A DNA stretch of 64,000 bases, taken from positions 808,001 through 872,000 of the forward strand of contig NZ_CP020814.1 in NCBI RefSeq assembly GCF_002109385.1, written 5' to 3'. Numbering within the stretch: the first letter of the stretch is position 1; each line of letters begins with the position of its first letter. The notes under the pieces are model-generated. The model searched no databases. It saw nothing but the letters and a program-made list of their open reading frames with translations, and was not told where the DNA came from. The translations under genes and the position numbers were made by a program. Source of the DNA: Halalkalibacter krulwichiae. Its GTDB lineage: Bacteria > Bacillota > Bacilli > Bacillales > Bacillaceae_D. Below, piece after piece: positions 19,967-30,112 of this stretch.

Positions 19967-21270
19967 ATGGTAAAGAAAGGGCGGATTATTGCTTTTTTTC
20001 TTATTGTTGCAATATTAGCAGGGCTAATTAGTACAACTGTTTTTGGAGTTGCTAAGGAAATAAAATTAGGTCTTGATCTTCAAGGTGGGTTTGAGATTTT
20101 GTATCAAGTTGAACCTGCAAATGAAGGCGATACAATTAATAATGATGTGTTAAGGGCAACAGTAAGTGCATTATATCAAAGAGTTAATGTTTTAGGTGTT
20201 TCAGAACCGAATATTAGAATTGAAGGAGATGACCGAATTAGGGTTCAGTTAGCTGGTGTAGCTGATCAACAGACTGCACGTGAACTTCTTGCAACTGAAG
20301 CTAGCCTTACAATTCGTGATGTTTATGATGAGGTGTTAGTGGATGGATCAGATTTACGCCAAAATGGTGCTGGTGCGAGCTTCCATCCTGATACAAATGA
20401 TCCAATTGTAACATTAACTTTAAATGATGCTCGTCAAATGGAACAAATTTCTAGAGATATGCTTGCAAGGGATCCAGCTGAAAACCTACTAGTTATGTGG
20501 CTTGATTTTGAAGAGGGTGTTGATTCTTATGCTGAAGAAGCAATGAAACAAGATCCAAAGTATTTATCTGCAGCCACAGTTGTAGATGTTATTCCTGGAA
20601 ATACTGCTACAATAACAGGAAGTTTTACAGTTGAAGAAACTCAGTTTCTTGCAGAAGTACTAAATGCAGGATCACTTCCGGTTAAGCTTGAAGAGATGTA
20701 TTCCAATTCGGTTGGGGCTTCTTTAGGGAACAAGCGATGCAAAAAACAGTTTATGCTGGCTTTATCGGGGTTGCTTTAATATTTATCTATATGTTGTTCT
20801 ATTATCGCTTTATGGGACTAATTGCTGTCATTACATTAAGCACATATATTTACTTAGTTTTACTCGTATTTAATTGGATGAATGCAGTATTGACCTTACC
20901 TGGAATAGCTGCGTTAATTCTGGGCGTAGGAATGGCTGTTGATGCCAATATTATTACGTATGAACGTATAAAAGAAGAAATCAGATCAGGTAAATCTATT
21001 ATGTCTGCGTTTAAAGCAGGAAGTCGTAGATCACTTTCAACTATTTTAGATGCAAACATCACGACCATTTTAGCCGCGAGTGTTTTATTTGCTTATGGGA
21101 CAAGCTCGGTTCAAGGTTTTGCTGTTATGTTAATTGTAAGTATTTTAACAAGCTTTATTACAGCTGTTTATGGATCAAGATTGCTTCTTGGTCTATGGGT
21201 TAATAGTAAGGCTTTGAATAAGAAATATCGATGGTTCGGTGTAAAGGAGGGTGAAATCAATGAACTTTAA
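19967..21270 (+). CDS. secD: Protein translocase subunit SecD, frameshifted
   Basis: Proton-driven partner of SecYEG that aids late translocation. ATG 19967 has AAGGAGGAAGATAAGG upstream. One N-terminal helix, KLGLDLQGGFEILYQVEP, the periplasmic P1 domain, then a break in SVGASLG: the GGG at 20726-20728 needs a fourth G to continue as EQAMQKTVYAGFIG and the remaining five helices (LGVGMAVDANIITYERIKEE). Repaired length is about 434 residues. In B. subtilis SecD and SecF are one fused chain; here secD ends 11 bases into secF. Confidence 0.92.
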
Positions 21271-22204
21271 TTTTCAAAATAAAGAAATCGATTTCGTCAA
21301 ACACCGAAAAAAGTTTTTCATTTTTTCTGGGGCATCGATCATTATAGGGATTATTTTGCTTCTAACGCTCGGGTTAAATTTAGGAATTGACTTTGAAAGC
21401 GGATCGCGTGTAGATCTTTTAGCGCCTGAGCCAATAACCGCCGATGAAATTTATGAAGATTTCGCACAGATTGGTGCGGGATATACGCCGGATGATGTAC
21501 AACTCGCAGGCGACAATAACCAAATGGCAAGTGTAGGATTTATCGGTGTATTAAACCCTACGGAAATTGCTGAAATACAGGCTTATTATAATGAAAAATA
21601 TGGTGCAGAACCTAGTATAAGCACTGTTGATCCTATCATTGGACATGAACTTGCTCAAAATGCTTTGATTTCTGTTTTGATTGCTTCTGTTGGGATCATT
21701 ATTTATGTCAGCATTAGATTTGAATTTCTATATGGACTTGCTGCTATCGTTGCTTTATTGCATGATGCGTTCTTTATTATCGCTGTTTTCAGTTTGCTTC
21801 AAATAGAAGTTAATGTCCCTTTCATTGCCGCGGTTTTGACAATTGTTGGTTACTCTATTAATGATACAATTGTTACATTTGACCGAATAAGAGAAAATAT
21901 GAATTTAGCAAAAAGAGTGAAAGGGTTTGATGACTTAGCGGCCATCGTGAATAAAAGCTTAGTACAAACACTTGCTCGATCGATTAATACTGTATTAACC
22001 GTTGTTTTTGCTGCAGCAGCTATCTTTATTTTTGGTGGTGAGGCGATTCGCTCTTTTGCGTTTGCCCTCCTCGTTGGACTTGTTGCAGGAACATATTCTT
22101 CAATGTTTTTGGCCTCTCAACTATGGTTGATTTGGAAAACGAAGCAACTTAACAAAAAGAAATTCAGCTCAAAACAACAACCGGAAGGTGAACCGACGGT
22201 TTAA
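21260..22204 (+). CDS. secF: Protein translocase subunit SecF
   Basis: SecF half of the SecDF complex, as a separate gene of 314 residues. It has its own AAGGAGGGTG site before ATG 21260, which supports a real split rather than a broken fusion. Visible: LGLNLGIDFESGSRVDLL after the first helix, the periplasmic domain, then helices with the conserved TIVGYSINDTIVTFDRIREN and LARSINTVLTVVFAAAAIF. Confidence 0.94.
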   Translation: MNFNFQNKEIDFVKHRKKFFIFSGASIIIGIILLLTLGLNLGIDFESGSRVDLLAPEPITADEIYEDFAQIGAGYTPDDVQLAGDNNQMASVGFIGVLNPTEIAEIQAYYNEKYGAEPSISTVDPIIGHELAQNALISVLIASVGIIIYVSIRFEFLYGLAAIVALLHDAFFIIAVFSLLQIEVNVPFIAAVLTIVGYSINDTIVTFDRIRENMNLAKRVKGFDDLAAIVNKSLVQTLARSINTVLTVVFAAAAIFIFGGEAIRSFAFALLVGLVAGTYSSMFLASQLWLIWKTKQLNKKKFSSKQQPEGEPTV

Positions 22205-22227
22205 GAACGAGCTTAGCTCTAAACATC

Positions 22228-22262
22228 AAACACACTTGAGAGAACCTTCAAGTGTGTTTTTG
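22228..22262 (+). terminator. Terminator of secDF
   Basis: 12-bp stem AAACACACTTGA/TCAAGTGTGTTT with an 8-base loop, followed by T. Confidence 0.88.
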
Positions 22263-22381
22263 ATAAGGGAAGGAAAGCTGAAACAGAGTTTTTCTTGAAA
22301 AAGCGAATGGTGTTTGGGGTTGATGGTAAAATAAAGAGAGATTAATGTATTTAAATTAATGAATGTAAAGTAGGTGTTCGT

Positions 22382-23293
22382 GTGTCAGAAGCAGATGTAC
22401 GTTATCAAAAGGTTCGATTTGCTGCCTGGGTGGGAATCATCGGTAATATCATTTTGGCTGTTATTAAAGCAGTTATTGGTGTAATGGCTAATAGTAGAGC
22501 TTTAGTGGCTGATGCAGTGCATTCAGCTTCTGATGTCGTTGGTTCTGTTGTTGTTCTAATAGGGGTTCGAGCTGCTAAGTTGCCTCCTGATCGGGATCAT
22601 CCTTATGGTCATGGGAAAGCGGAATCAGTAGCTGCCATTATCGTAGCTGTATTATTATTTATCGTTGGCTTCGAAATTGCTTTAGGTGCATTTAAGTCTT
22701 TCTTTGAACCGGTGCAAGTTCCTAAGGTAATTGCAATCTATGCCGTTATTTTCTCGATAGTTGTTAAAGAATTAATGTTTCGATACAAGTATAACTTGGG
22801 TAAAAAGTACAAAAGTGAGGCTTTAATGACGGACGCGTGGCACCATCGTTCAGATGTTTTCTCTTCTCTAGCCGCATTAGTAGGTATTGGAGCTGCCTTA
22901 CTAGGTGGATACTTAAATATTTCTTGGCTTGTCTATGGTGATGCTCTTGCTAGCTTATTTGTTGCAGTGTTAATTGGAGAAATGGCTTGGTCTCTTGGAA
23001 AGCAGTCTATACATAATGCACTAGATCATGTCCTTCATGAAGAGGATACTGTAGATATGGTTCAAGCTGCTCATGAGGTTGAAGGTGTATTAAATATTGA
23101 TGAATTCTTTGCAAGAGAACATGGACATTATGTGATCATTGATATAAAAGTGGCGGTTGATCCGTTTATTACAGTGGAAGAAGGCCATGCAATAGGGAAA
23201 AGGGTGAAAGAGAGATTATTACAAGAGAAGCATGTTCATGATGTGCTAGTCCATATTAATCCTTACAAAGAAGGAGAGAAGAAGGAGGGCTAG
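22382..23293 (+). CDS. Cation diffusion facilitator family metal efflux protein
   Basis: Six-helix divalent-metal/proton antiporter with a cytoplasmic C-terminal domain. GTG start at 22382, 303 residues. Metal-site motifs are DAVHSASDVVGS in helix 2 and DAWHHRSDVFSS in helix 5, with HPYGHGKAESV between. The DAxHH-D form is like manganese or iron-type CDF proteins (B. subtilis MneP/MneS), but substrate is not certain. The C-terminal domain ends HVHDVLVHINPY. Confidence 0.88.
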   Translation: MSEADVRYQKVRFAAWVGIIGNIILAVIKAVIGVMANSRALVADAVHSASDVVGSVVVLIGVRAAKLPPDRDHPYGHGKAESVAAIIVAVLLFIVGFEIALGAFKSFFEPVQVPKVIAIYAVIFSIVVKELMFRYKYNLGKKYKSEALMTDAWHHRSDVFSSLAALVGIGAALLGGYLNISWLVYGDALASLFVAVLIGEMAWSLGKQSIHNALDHVLHEEDTVDMVQAAHEVEGVLNIDEFFAREHGHYVIIDIKVAVDPFITVEEGHAIGKRVKERLLQEKHVHDVLVHINPYKEGEKKEG

Positions 23294-23297
23294 AAAA

Positions 23298-23615
23298 ATG
23301 AGGGGGCAATGGAGTTTAATAATTGGATTAATTGTAGCAATTTTAATAGCCGTATTTGCTGTCATAAACGTTGATCCTGTAAGAGTCAATTATTTATTTG
23401 GTACAGCAGATTGGCCATTAATTCTTGTTATTTTAGGTTCTGTTTTTATGGGAGCAATTGTAGCCGGAACGATTGGAATTTTACGGGTTTATCAACTTCA
23501 AGCTGAGATAAAGCGATTAAAGAAAGAAAAGCTGAATCTGGAAGGGGAAGAAATAAATAAAACGGGAGAACTTCCTTCTGCAAGTAAAAAGAAAGAAAAG
23601 GAAACGAAGCTCTAG
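23298..23615 (+). CDS. yrvD: LapA domain (DUF1049) membrane protein, YrvD-like
   Basis: 105 residues: two membrane helices (about 6-25 and 38-62) around VDPVRVNYLFGTADWPL, the LapA-domain signature, then a charged, coiled-coil-prone lysine/glutamate tail. Starts 4 bases after the CDF gene. B. subtilis YrvD is in the same place, before recJ. Function unknown in bacilli. Confidence 0.82.
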   Translation: MRGQWSLIIGLIVAILIAVFAVINVDPVRVNYLFGTADWPLILVILGSVFMGAIVAGTIGILRVYQLQAEIKRLKKEKLNLEGEEINKTGELPSASKKKEKETKL

Positions 23616-23670
23616 TCGTTGTAACCCCTTGATAGCTCCTGTATAATGAGTTAGTTAAGGGGTGTTTTTG

Positions 23671-26040
23671 ATGTTAAAATCTAAAGCGAGATGGAAAATA
23701 AAAGAACAAGCATCCAATCAAGTAGACCTACTAGTAAATGAGTTAAAGATCGATCCGTTAACAGCCAAGTTGTTAATCAATAGAGGGTTAGAAACGATAG
23801 AATCCGCTAGAGGATTTTTAAATAAAGAAGAAATGTGTTATCATGATCCCTTCTTATTAGATGATATGGATCTCGCTGTTCGGCGAATTCATGCGGCGGT
23901 GAGTAGAAATGAAAAAATACTCATATTCGGAGATTATGATGCCGATGGGGTTAGTAGTACAGCTGTTATGTACCTGGCGTTAAAATCAATAGGTGCAGAA
24001 GTAGATTTTTATATTCCAAATAGATTTACTGAGGGATACGGTCCCAATGAACCTGCTATTCGTAAAGCAAAGGAAGAAGGTTATCAGTTGGTTGTAACAG
24101 TTGATACAGGCATTGCAGCGGTTCATGTTGCTAATGTTGCCAAGGAAATTGGACTTGATTTCATTGTTACAGACCACCATGAGGCACCACCAGTTTTACC
24201 TGATGCTTATGCTATTATTAATCCAAAGAAGCCTGGTTGTCCTTATCCATTTAAAGGGTTAGCTGGAGTTGGAGTTGCCTTAAAAGTAGCACATGCTTTA
24301 ATAGGAAGAATTCCAAGTGAATGGTTGGATATAGCAGTTATTGGAACCGTTGCAGACCTTGTTCCACTTGTAGATGAAAATCGCTTGCTTGTTATGGAAG
24401 GACTCCATGCCTTGCAATCAACCGATAAACCAGGCTTAGTTGAACTGAAAAAGAAGTGTGGAATTTTATCTCAGGTTATTCAAGCTGATCATGTAGGGTT
24501 TGGAATTGGACCGAGGATAAATGCGGCAGGACGGTTGGACTCAGCTGATCCTGCTGTTGCTTTGCTTTTAACTGAGTCTCATGAGGAAGCTGAGTTACTT
24601 GCTTCGGAAATCGATGATTTAAATAAAGAACGTCAAGCGGTTGTGAGTGAAATAACAGAAGCTGCTATTCAAGTCGTTGAAGACCATTATCCTCCTGATG
24701 AGAATGAAGTACTTGTTATTGCGGGAGAAGGATGGAATGCAGGGGTAATTGGAATTGTCGCTTCTCGACTTGTAGAAAGGTATTATCGACCAACAATTGT
24801 TTTAAGTATTGATAATGAAAAAGGACTTGCTAAAGGATCTGCAAGAAGCATAGAAGGTTTTGATATGTTTGCTGAACTATCTAAAAGCCGCGATATTCTT
24901 CCGCATTTTGGTGGACATCCAATGGCTGCAGGACTAACAATGAATGCTTCTGACTTAGGTGAATTACGAAAAAGGTTGTGTCAGCAAGCAAAGGAAGTTC
25001 TTACTGCTGATGACTTTACTCCAATTACAGCAATTGATTTAGTGGCTAGTGTCGATGAGGTTTCAGTTACTGTCATTAAGCAAATGGAGAAACTTGCTCC
25101 CTTTGGAGTAGCTAACCCAACACCTAAAGTACTTATTCAAGACGTCCATTTAGAGCAAATGAGGAAAATTGGAAGTGACGCAAATCATTTAAAAGTGGGT
25201 TTTAATCAAAATGGAGCTACATTAGATGGGATTGGGTTTCACCTAGGCTACTTATGTGAAGAGATCACATCAGCAGCTAAAGTTTCAGCAATTGGAACTT
25301 TGTCAATTAATGAGTGGAATGGGCATGTGAAACCACAATTAATGATAGAGGATGTTGCTGTTTCTGAATGGCAACTATTTGATTGGCGCAGTATCCAGCG
25401 CAATCGAATTGTTGAGAGGCTATTAACAATTCCAAAAGAAAATAGGATGTTAATTGCCTTTAAGGAAAACACTAAAATGAGCTTAGGTCTTGAGCAGTTT
25501 GACATTACTCATGTTTCAACTAACATGAGTAACACAACGGACCTTTCTGGTAAGTATGTTGTGTTATTAGATACGCCTGAGGAGAGACAACAGTTGAAAG
25601 GTTTATTTTCAATGAGTGAAACACCAAATCGTATATATACGATTTTTCACCATGAAAGTGATTCTTTCTTTACAAGTAATCCAAATAGAGATCATTTTAA
25701 GTGGTTTTACGCCTTTCTTTTAAAGCGAAAAATGTTTAATATGAAACAGCATAGTGAGGATTTGGCGAAGCATAAAGGTTGGTCAAAACAAACGGTTGAT
25801 TTCATGTCACACGTGTTTTATGAGCTTGGATTTGTTACAATAGACGATGGAATCTTAACTGTAACTGAAAATCCAGAAAAGAAGAACCTGGATGAATCTA
25901 AAACATACCGGATGAAACAAGAGCAAGTATATATAGAAAATGATTTTGTATACTCTTCGTACATGGATTTAAAGCAGTGGTTCTCACAAATACTTCAAGA
26001 AAAAACAAGAGATGAAAAGTCGAGCAAGGAGACGGTGTAA
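23671..26040 (+). CDS. recJ: Single-stranded-DNA exonuclease RecJ
   Basis: 5'-3' exonuclease for recombination and repair. 789 residues from ATG 23671; AAGGGGTG lies upstream. DHH motifs: [41 protein letters not shown]1 motif: [17 protein letters not shown]. The C-terminal 200 residues are the longer extension found in Bacillus RecJ (YrvE). Precedes apt by 2 bases. Confidence 0.95.
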   Translation: MLKSKARWKIKEQASNQVDLLVNELKIDPLTAKLLINRGLETIESARGFLNKEEMCYHDPFLLDDMDLAVRRIHAAVSRNEKILIFGDYDADGVSSTAVMYLALKSIGAEVDFYIPNRFTEGYGPNEPAIRKAKEEGYQLVVTVDTGIAAVHVANVAKEIGLDFIVTDHHEAPPVLPDAYAIINPKKPGCPYPFKGLAGVGVALKVAHALIGRIPSEWLDIAVIGTVADLVPLVDENRLLVMEGLHALQSTDKPGLVELKKKCGILSQVIQADHVGFGIGPRINAAGRLDSADPAVALLLTESHEEAELLASEIDDLNKERQAVVSEITEAAIQVVEDHYPPDENEVLVIAGEGWNAGVIGIVASRLVERYYRPTIVLSIDNEKGLAKGSARSIEGFDMFAELSKSRDILPHFGGHPMAAGLTMNASDLGELRKRLCQQAKEVLTADDFTPITAIDLVASVDEVSVTVIKQMEKLAPFGVANPTPKVLIQDVHLEQMRKIGSDANHLKVGFNQNGATLDGIGFHLGYLCEEITSAAKVSAIGTLSINEWNGHVKPQLMIEDVAVSEWQLFDWRSIQRNRIVERLLTIPKENRMLIAFKENTKMSLGLEQFDITHVSTNMSNTTDLSGKYVVLLDTPEERQQLKGLFSMSETPNRIYTIFHHESDSFFTSNPNRDHFKWFYAFLLKRKMFNMKQHSEDLAKHKGWSKQTVDFMSHVFYELGFVTIDDGILTVTENPEKKNLDESKTYRMKQEQVYIENDFVYSSYMDLKQWFSQILQEKTRDEKSSKETV

Positions 26041-26042
26041 AA

Positions 26043-26557
26043 ATGGATTTTAAGAAATACATTCAAATTGTAGAAAACTATCCTAAAGAAGGTATTCGTT
26101 TTAAAGATATTACAACTTTAATGCAGGATGGTCCAGCTTATAAAGCGGCTATTAATGAAATGGCTGACTTTGCTCGTGACAAACAAGTAGATGTTGTAGT
26201 AGGACCAGAAGCAAGGGGATTTGTCGTTGGCTGCCCGATTGCTTATGCGTTAGAAACAGGTTTTGTTCCAGTCCGAAAAGCAGGCAAGCTTCCACGCGAA
26301 GTTATTTCTGTTGACTATGGTTTGGAGTACGGAAAAGATAGCTTAACCATTCATAAAGATGCCATTAAAAAGGGACAGCGTGTATTAATTGCAGATGATC
26401 TATTGGCAACAGGCGGAACAATTGAAGCGACTATTAACATGGTTGAACAGCTTGGGGCGAAGTCGTAGGCATTGCCTTTATGATTGAGTTAGGTTACCTT
26501 GATGGACGTGATCGTTTAGATAAGTATGATGTGTTCTCGTTAATGACATATAATTAA
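26043..26557 (+). CDS. apt: Adenine phosphoribosyltransferase, frameshifted at the end
   Basis: Salvages adenine to AMP with PRPP. Opens [24 protein letters not shown] loop [13 protein letters not shown] at 114-126; VGPEARGFV near 53. The written frame stops early after LGAKS. Adding one G to the GGGG run at 26454-26457 gives [20 protein letters not shown] and a stop at 26555-26557, 171 residues, the normal size. It sits between recJ and relA as in other bacilli. Confidence 0.93.
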
Positions 26558-26562
26558 TAGTC

Positions 26563-26655
26563 AAAAGGGTGACTCAAGTAAGGCTATGCTCTAAGTTAGA
26601 GGTCTATTTAGATCTTCTTTGTAGGGTATTTGGTCTAAAAAGAGTCGCCCTCTTT
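26563..26655 (+). terminator. Long stem-loop after apt, probable terminator
   Basis: Arms AAAAGGGTGACTC (26563-26575) and GAGTCGCCC-T-C-TTT (26642-26655) pair over 10 bp plus three A-T pairs. They enclose a 66-base loop with a further short AGGTC/GATCT stem. The loop is far longer than in ordinary terminators. Confidence 0.5.
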
Positions 26656-26685
26656 AATTATTCACATATTTTTCTTTCATTTCCC

Positions 26686-26714
26686 TTTACATAGGTGAGA
26701 AACTTACCCATAAT
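26686..26714 (+). promoter_or_regulatory. Candidate sigma-A promoter of relA
   Basis: TTTACA (26686-26691), 17 bp, CATAAT (26709-26714), 35 bases before the relA start. Confidence 0.5.
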
Positions 26715-26748
26715 ATAAAGAAATATTGAATCGTAAATAGGTGATTCC

Positions 26749-28935
26749 ATGACGATAGATCAAGTATTAGAAAATGCTAGCCGGTATTTGAATGATGAAG
26801 ATGTGGCTTTTTTAAGAAAAGCTTATGATTTTGCCGAGCAAGCTCATGAAGGGCAGTACCGTAAATCAGGTGAACCATATATTTTACATCCGATACAAGT
26901 AGCAGGCATAATCGTAGGATTAGAACTCGATCCCAATACGGTCGCAGCTGCTTTTTTACATGATGTTGTTGAAGATACAGATGTCACGGTTGAAGAGCTA
27001 GAACGAGCATTTAATGACCAAGTTGCAATGTTAGTGGATGGCGTTACAAAACTTAAGAAATTCAAGTATAAATCAAAAGAAGAGCAACAAGCTGAAAATC
27101 ACCGGAAGATGCTTATTGCAATGGCTAAAGATATAAGAGTTATCCTTATTAAGTTAGCAGACAGATTGCATAACATGCGCACGCTCAAATTTATGCCGCC
27201 AGAAAAACAACGAGTTACGTCAAATGAAACACTGGAAATTTTTGCACCTCTTGCTCACAGGTTAGGTATCTCTACAATTAAGTGGGAATTAGAGGATACT
27301 GCGCTTCGGTATCTAGATCCACAACAATATTACAGAATTGTTAATCTAATGAAAAAGAAGCGGGCTGAACGAGAGAAATACTTATCTGAGGTAATGGACA
27401 CAATTAATGAGCATTTAACTGATGTGAATATTGAGGCGGAGTTGTCTGGACGACCAAAACATATTTACAGTATCTATCGAAAGATGATTATGCAAAATAA
27501 ACAGTTTAATGAAATCTACGACCTCCTTGCAGTAAGGATAATGGTAAAGAGCATTAAAGACTGTTATGCCGTACTTGGTGTAATTCATACATGCTGGAAG
27601 CCGATGCCAGGTCGCTTCAAAGATTATATTGCGATGCCTAAAGCCAATATGTACCAATCTCTGCATACGACGGTTGTAGGTCCATTAGGTGACCCGTTAG
27701 AAGTTCAAATTCGTACTGAAGAAATGCATCGTATTGCTGAATACGGGGTAGCAGCTCACTGGGCATACAAAGAAGGGAAACAGGTTTCTCAAAATAAGAA
27801 TACATTTGAGGACAAGCTTAGCTGGTTCCGTGATGTGATTGAATCCCAGACTGAGACGAATGATGCTCAAGAGTTTATGGAGTCACTTAAGTTGGATTTG
27901 TTCTCTGACATGGTTTTTGTCTTTACACCTAAGGGAGATGTTATCGAACTGCCAGCAGGTTCAGTTCCATTGGACTTCGCTTATCGTATTCATAGCGAAA
28001 TTGGCAATCGCTGTATAGGAGCAAAAGTAAATGGCAAAATGGTACCTCTAGAGCATCGTTTGCATACAGGCGATATTGTTGAGGTATTGACATCAAAACA
28101 TTCCTACGGTCCAAGTCAAGATTGGTTAAAGATCACAAAATCTTCCCATGCCAAAAATAAAATTAGGCAATGGTTCAAAAAGGAAAGACGAGAAGAAAAT
28201 GTGGAGAAAGGGCGTGAACTAGTTGAAAAAGAAATTCGCGCACTTGACTTTGAGCCAAAAGAGGTACTAACAGCAGAGAATATTTCAGATGTAGCTCATA
28301 AGTATAGCTTTGCTGGTGAGGAAGACATGTTTGCAGCAGCTGGTTATGGTGGAATTAGTGTTAAACAAATCGTGAACCGTATGACGGAAAAGTTAAGAAG
28401 ACAGCAAGATCAAGAACAAGAAGAAAAGAGTCTTGCAGCTGCGTTATCTGATGTCCAAACACATAGACCGAAGAAGAAAGTGAATTCAGGTGTAACCGTA
28501 AAAGGAGTCGATAATCTTCTTATTCGCTTATCACGTTGCTGTACACCTGTTCCAGGAGATGAAATCGTCGGATATATTACAAAAGGACGTGGAGTTTCCA
28601 TTCATCGTTCGGATTGTGCAAATGTTCAAAATGAAGAAGCGCAAGGAAGGTTGCTCGAAGTTGAGTGGGAAGGCGATACGTATCAAAGCAAATCTTATAA
28701 TGTTGATATAGAAATTTCGGCATACGATCGCAATGGTCTTTTAAATGAAGTGCTTCATGCGATAACTGAATCTAGAACAGTGATTAATGCTGTGTCAGGT
28801 AGAAGTGATCACAGACAGAAAGTAGCGACGATTCATTTAACAATTTCCATTCATAATATAGATCACCTTCACAAGGTCGTAGAAAAAATAAAGCATTTGA
28901 AAGATATTTATTCAGTACGAAGAGTGATGCATTAA
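26749..28935 (+). CDS. relA: Bifunctional (p)ppGpp synthetase/hydrolase RelA
   Basis: Long RSH protein, 728 residues. HD hydrolase domain with HDVVED (71-76) and [16 protein letters not shown]; synthetase domain with [10 protein letters not shown] and [23 protein letters not shown] domain ([22 protein letters not shown]); zinc-finger region ([15 protein letters not shown]); C-terminal ACT domain. Hydrolase and synthetase residues both look intact, so it should be bifunctional. dtd follows after 32 bases. Confidence 0.97.
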   Translation: MTIDQVLENASRYLNDEDVAFLRKAYDFAEQAHEGQYRKSGEPYILHPIQVAGIIVGLELDPNTVAAAFLHDVVEDTDVTVEELERAFNDQVAMLVDGVTKLKKFKYKSKEEQQAENHRKMLIAMAKDIRVILIKLADRLHNMRTLKFMPPEKQRVTSNETLEIFAPLAHRLGISTIKWELEDTALRYLDPQQYYRIVNLMKKKRAEREKYLSEVMDTINEHLTDVNIEAELSGRPKHIYSIYRKMIMQNKQFNEIYDLLAVRIMVKSIKDCYAVLGVIHTCWKPMPGRFKDYIAMPKANMYQSLHTTVVGPLGDPLEVQIRTEEMHRIAEYGVAAHWAYKEGKQVSQNKNTFEDKLSWFRDVIESQTETNDAQEFMESLKLDLFSDMVFVFTPKGDVIELPAGSVPLDFAYRIHSEIGNRCIGAKVNGKMVPLEHRLHTGDIVEVLTSKHSYGPSQDWLKITKSSHAKNKIRQWFKKERREENVEKGRELVEKEIRALDFEPKEVLTAENISDVAHKYSFAGEEDMFAAAGYGGISVKQIVNRMTEKLRRQQDQEQEEKSLAAALSDVQTHRPKKKVNSGVTVKGVDNLLIRLSRCCTPVPGDEIVGYITKGRGVSIHRSDCANVQNEEAQGRLLEVEWEGDTYQSKSYNVDIEISAYDRNGLLNEVLHAITESRTVINAVSGRSDHRQKVATIHLTISIHNIDHLHKVVEKIKHLKDIYSVRRVMH

Positions 28936-28967
28936 GTTGTGCGCTTTTAAAGTAGTGAGGTGAAGAG

Positions 28968-29408
28968 ATGAGAGTTGTTTTACAAAGAACGAAGAACTCT
29001 TCCGTAACAGTAAATGACAAGATTGTTGGTCAAATTGACTTTGGGTTGACATTACTTGTTGGCATTACCCATGATGATACAATTGAAGATGTTGAGTATG
29101 TCGCTGACAAAATAGTTAATTTACGTATCTTTGAAGATGAGAGTGGTAAGATGAACCATTCTCTTCTAGAAGTAAAGGGGCAGATTCTTTCGATTTCCCA
29201 ATTTACGTTATATGGTGAGACAAAAAAAGGAAGGCGGCCTAATTTTATGGCTGCAGCTAAGCCGGACTTTGCAGAAAAGCTTTATAATCAGTTTAACGAA
29301 GTATTACGTTCGAAAGACATAAAGGTCCAAACAGGTATATTTGGAGCTATGATGGATGTGTCTATCGTTAACGACGGACCTGTTACACTAATCGTTGAAA
29401 GCAAATAA
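28968..29408 (+). CDS. dtd: D-aminoacyl-tRNA deacylase
   Basis: Removes D-amino acids mischarged on tRNA. 146 residues opening [15 protein letters not shown]. The active-site motif [15 protein letters not shown] and the C-terminal NDGPVTL (Gly-Pro motif) are both present. Commonly next to relA in bacilli. Confidence 0.96.
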   Translation: MRVVLQRTKNSSVTVNDKIVGQIDFGLTLLVGITHDDTIEDVEYVADKIVNLRIFEDESGKMNHSLLEVKGQILSISQFTLYGETKKGRRPNFMAAAKPDFAEKLYNQFNEVLRSKDIKVQTGIFGAMMDVSIVNDGPVTLIVESK

Positions 29409-29418
29409 TTAGAAAAAG

Positions 29419-29479
29419 CTCTTTCTAGATGTAAGTTTTTCTCCTTGTTTGGTCAAAATAGGAGAAAAGGCTAGAGAGG
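29419..29479 (+). promoter_or_regulatory. Leader hairpin covering the ribosome site of the yrzK-like gene
   Basis: Outer stem TCTTTCTAG/CTAGAGAGG (29420-29428 with 29471-29479) and inner stem TTTTCTCCT/AGGAGAAAA (29437-29445 with 29460-29468). The 3' outer arm contains the AGAGAGG ribosome site used by ATG 29489. No T run follows, so it does not look like a terminator. Confidence 0.5.
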
Positions 29480-29488
29480 AATGGTTAT

Positions 29489-29665
29489 ATGCGTTCAAGT
29501 ATGCGTCAGCAACTGCATCATAATAGTTTGAACCCACTTTTTAATATGGATTATCATAACTTTGTCGAAAGGGAAGGTCAGAATACAAACTTAGAATTGG
29601 CGTCTGAATTCGGACTTTCGTTAAGAGACGTAAAATTATTAAAAAGCAAACTTAATCGTAATTAA
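29489..29665 (+). CDS. yrzK: Small conserved Bacillus protein (YrzK-like)
   Basis: 58-residue protein beginning MRSSMRQQLHHNSLNPLF. The C-terminal half (LELASEFGLSLRDVKLLKSKL) looks like a helix-turn-helix of sigma-region-4 type, and such proteins are often named as sigma-70-like. ATG 29489 has AGAGAGG nine bases upstream; ATG 29481 is too close to it. It lies between dtd and hisS as in B. subtilis. Role unknown. The ribosome site sits in a hairpin. Confidence 0.7.
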   Translation: MRSSMRQQLHHNSLNPLFNMDYHNFVEREGQNTNLELASEFGLSLRDVKLLKSKLNRN

Positions 29666-29669
29666 GCTA

Positions 29670-29698
29670 TTGACAGTTGGCTTGAACATTCGTATGAT
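29670..29698 (+). promoter_or_regulatory. Sigma-A promoter of hisS-aspS
   Basis: TTGACA (29670-29675), 17 bp, TATGAT (29693-29698); directly upstream of the T-box leader. Confidence 0.75.
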
Positions 29699-29704
29699 TA
29701 GAAG

Positions 29705-29982
29705 CAACTAATTGCAAAACAAAGACAATTCCGACGAAGAGGCATAGTAATTAAGGTAGCAGATAGAAAGAGAGGAGAGGCCGTGGCTGAGAGCCCTCCA
29801 TATTTGTCTTAATGAATGAACACCTCAGAGGAGTTTTTCTGAACATCATTGACTAGTAGGAAAAGACGTATACAGGCGTTAACTGTACAAAAGTGGAAGC
29901 AGCGTTTTGCTTCAATTTAGGGTGGCACCACGGGTTTAACTCTCGTCCCTGATGATTTTTCATCAGTGGCGGGAGTTTTTTA
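29705..29982 (+). ncRNA. T-box leader of hisS-aspS (tRNA-His sensing)
   Basis: Contains the canonical T-box AGGGTGGCACCACGG (29919-29933), followed by an intrinsic terminator (arms near 29939-29957 and 29961-29976, then T6). Stem I occupies about 29765-29850, and a CAC histidine codon at 29821-29823 is in the expected specifier position (GAACACCTC). Uncharged tRNA-His should favour read-through into hisS. The remaining 130 bases to hisS hold no other feature. Confidence 0.92.
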
Positions 29983-30112
29983 ATTTCCAAAAGAAATCCA
30001 TTCTCTTTGGAAATGAGTTTTTGCTCGTTCTAAGAGCTTCTCAATTAACGATGTTTGATATGGTGATAAGCTTTAAAGGTTAAATTTTAGAAGGAAGTTT
30101 GGAGGAAAGAAC

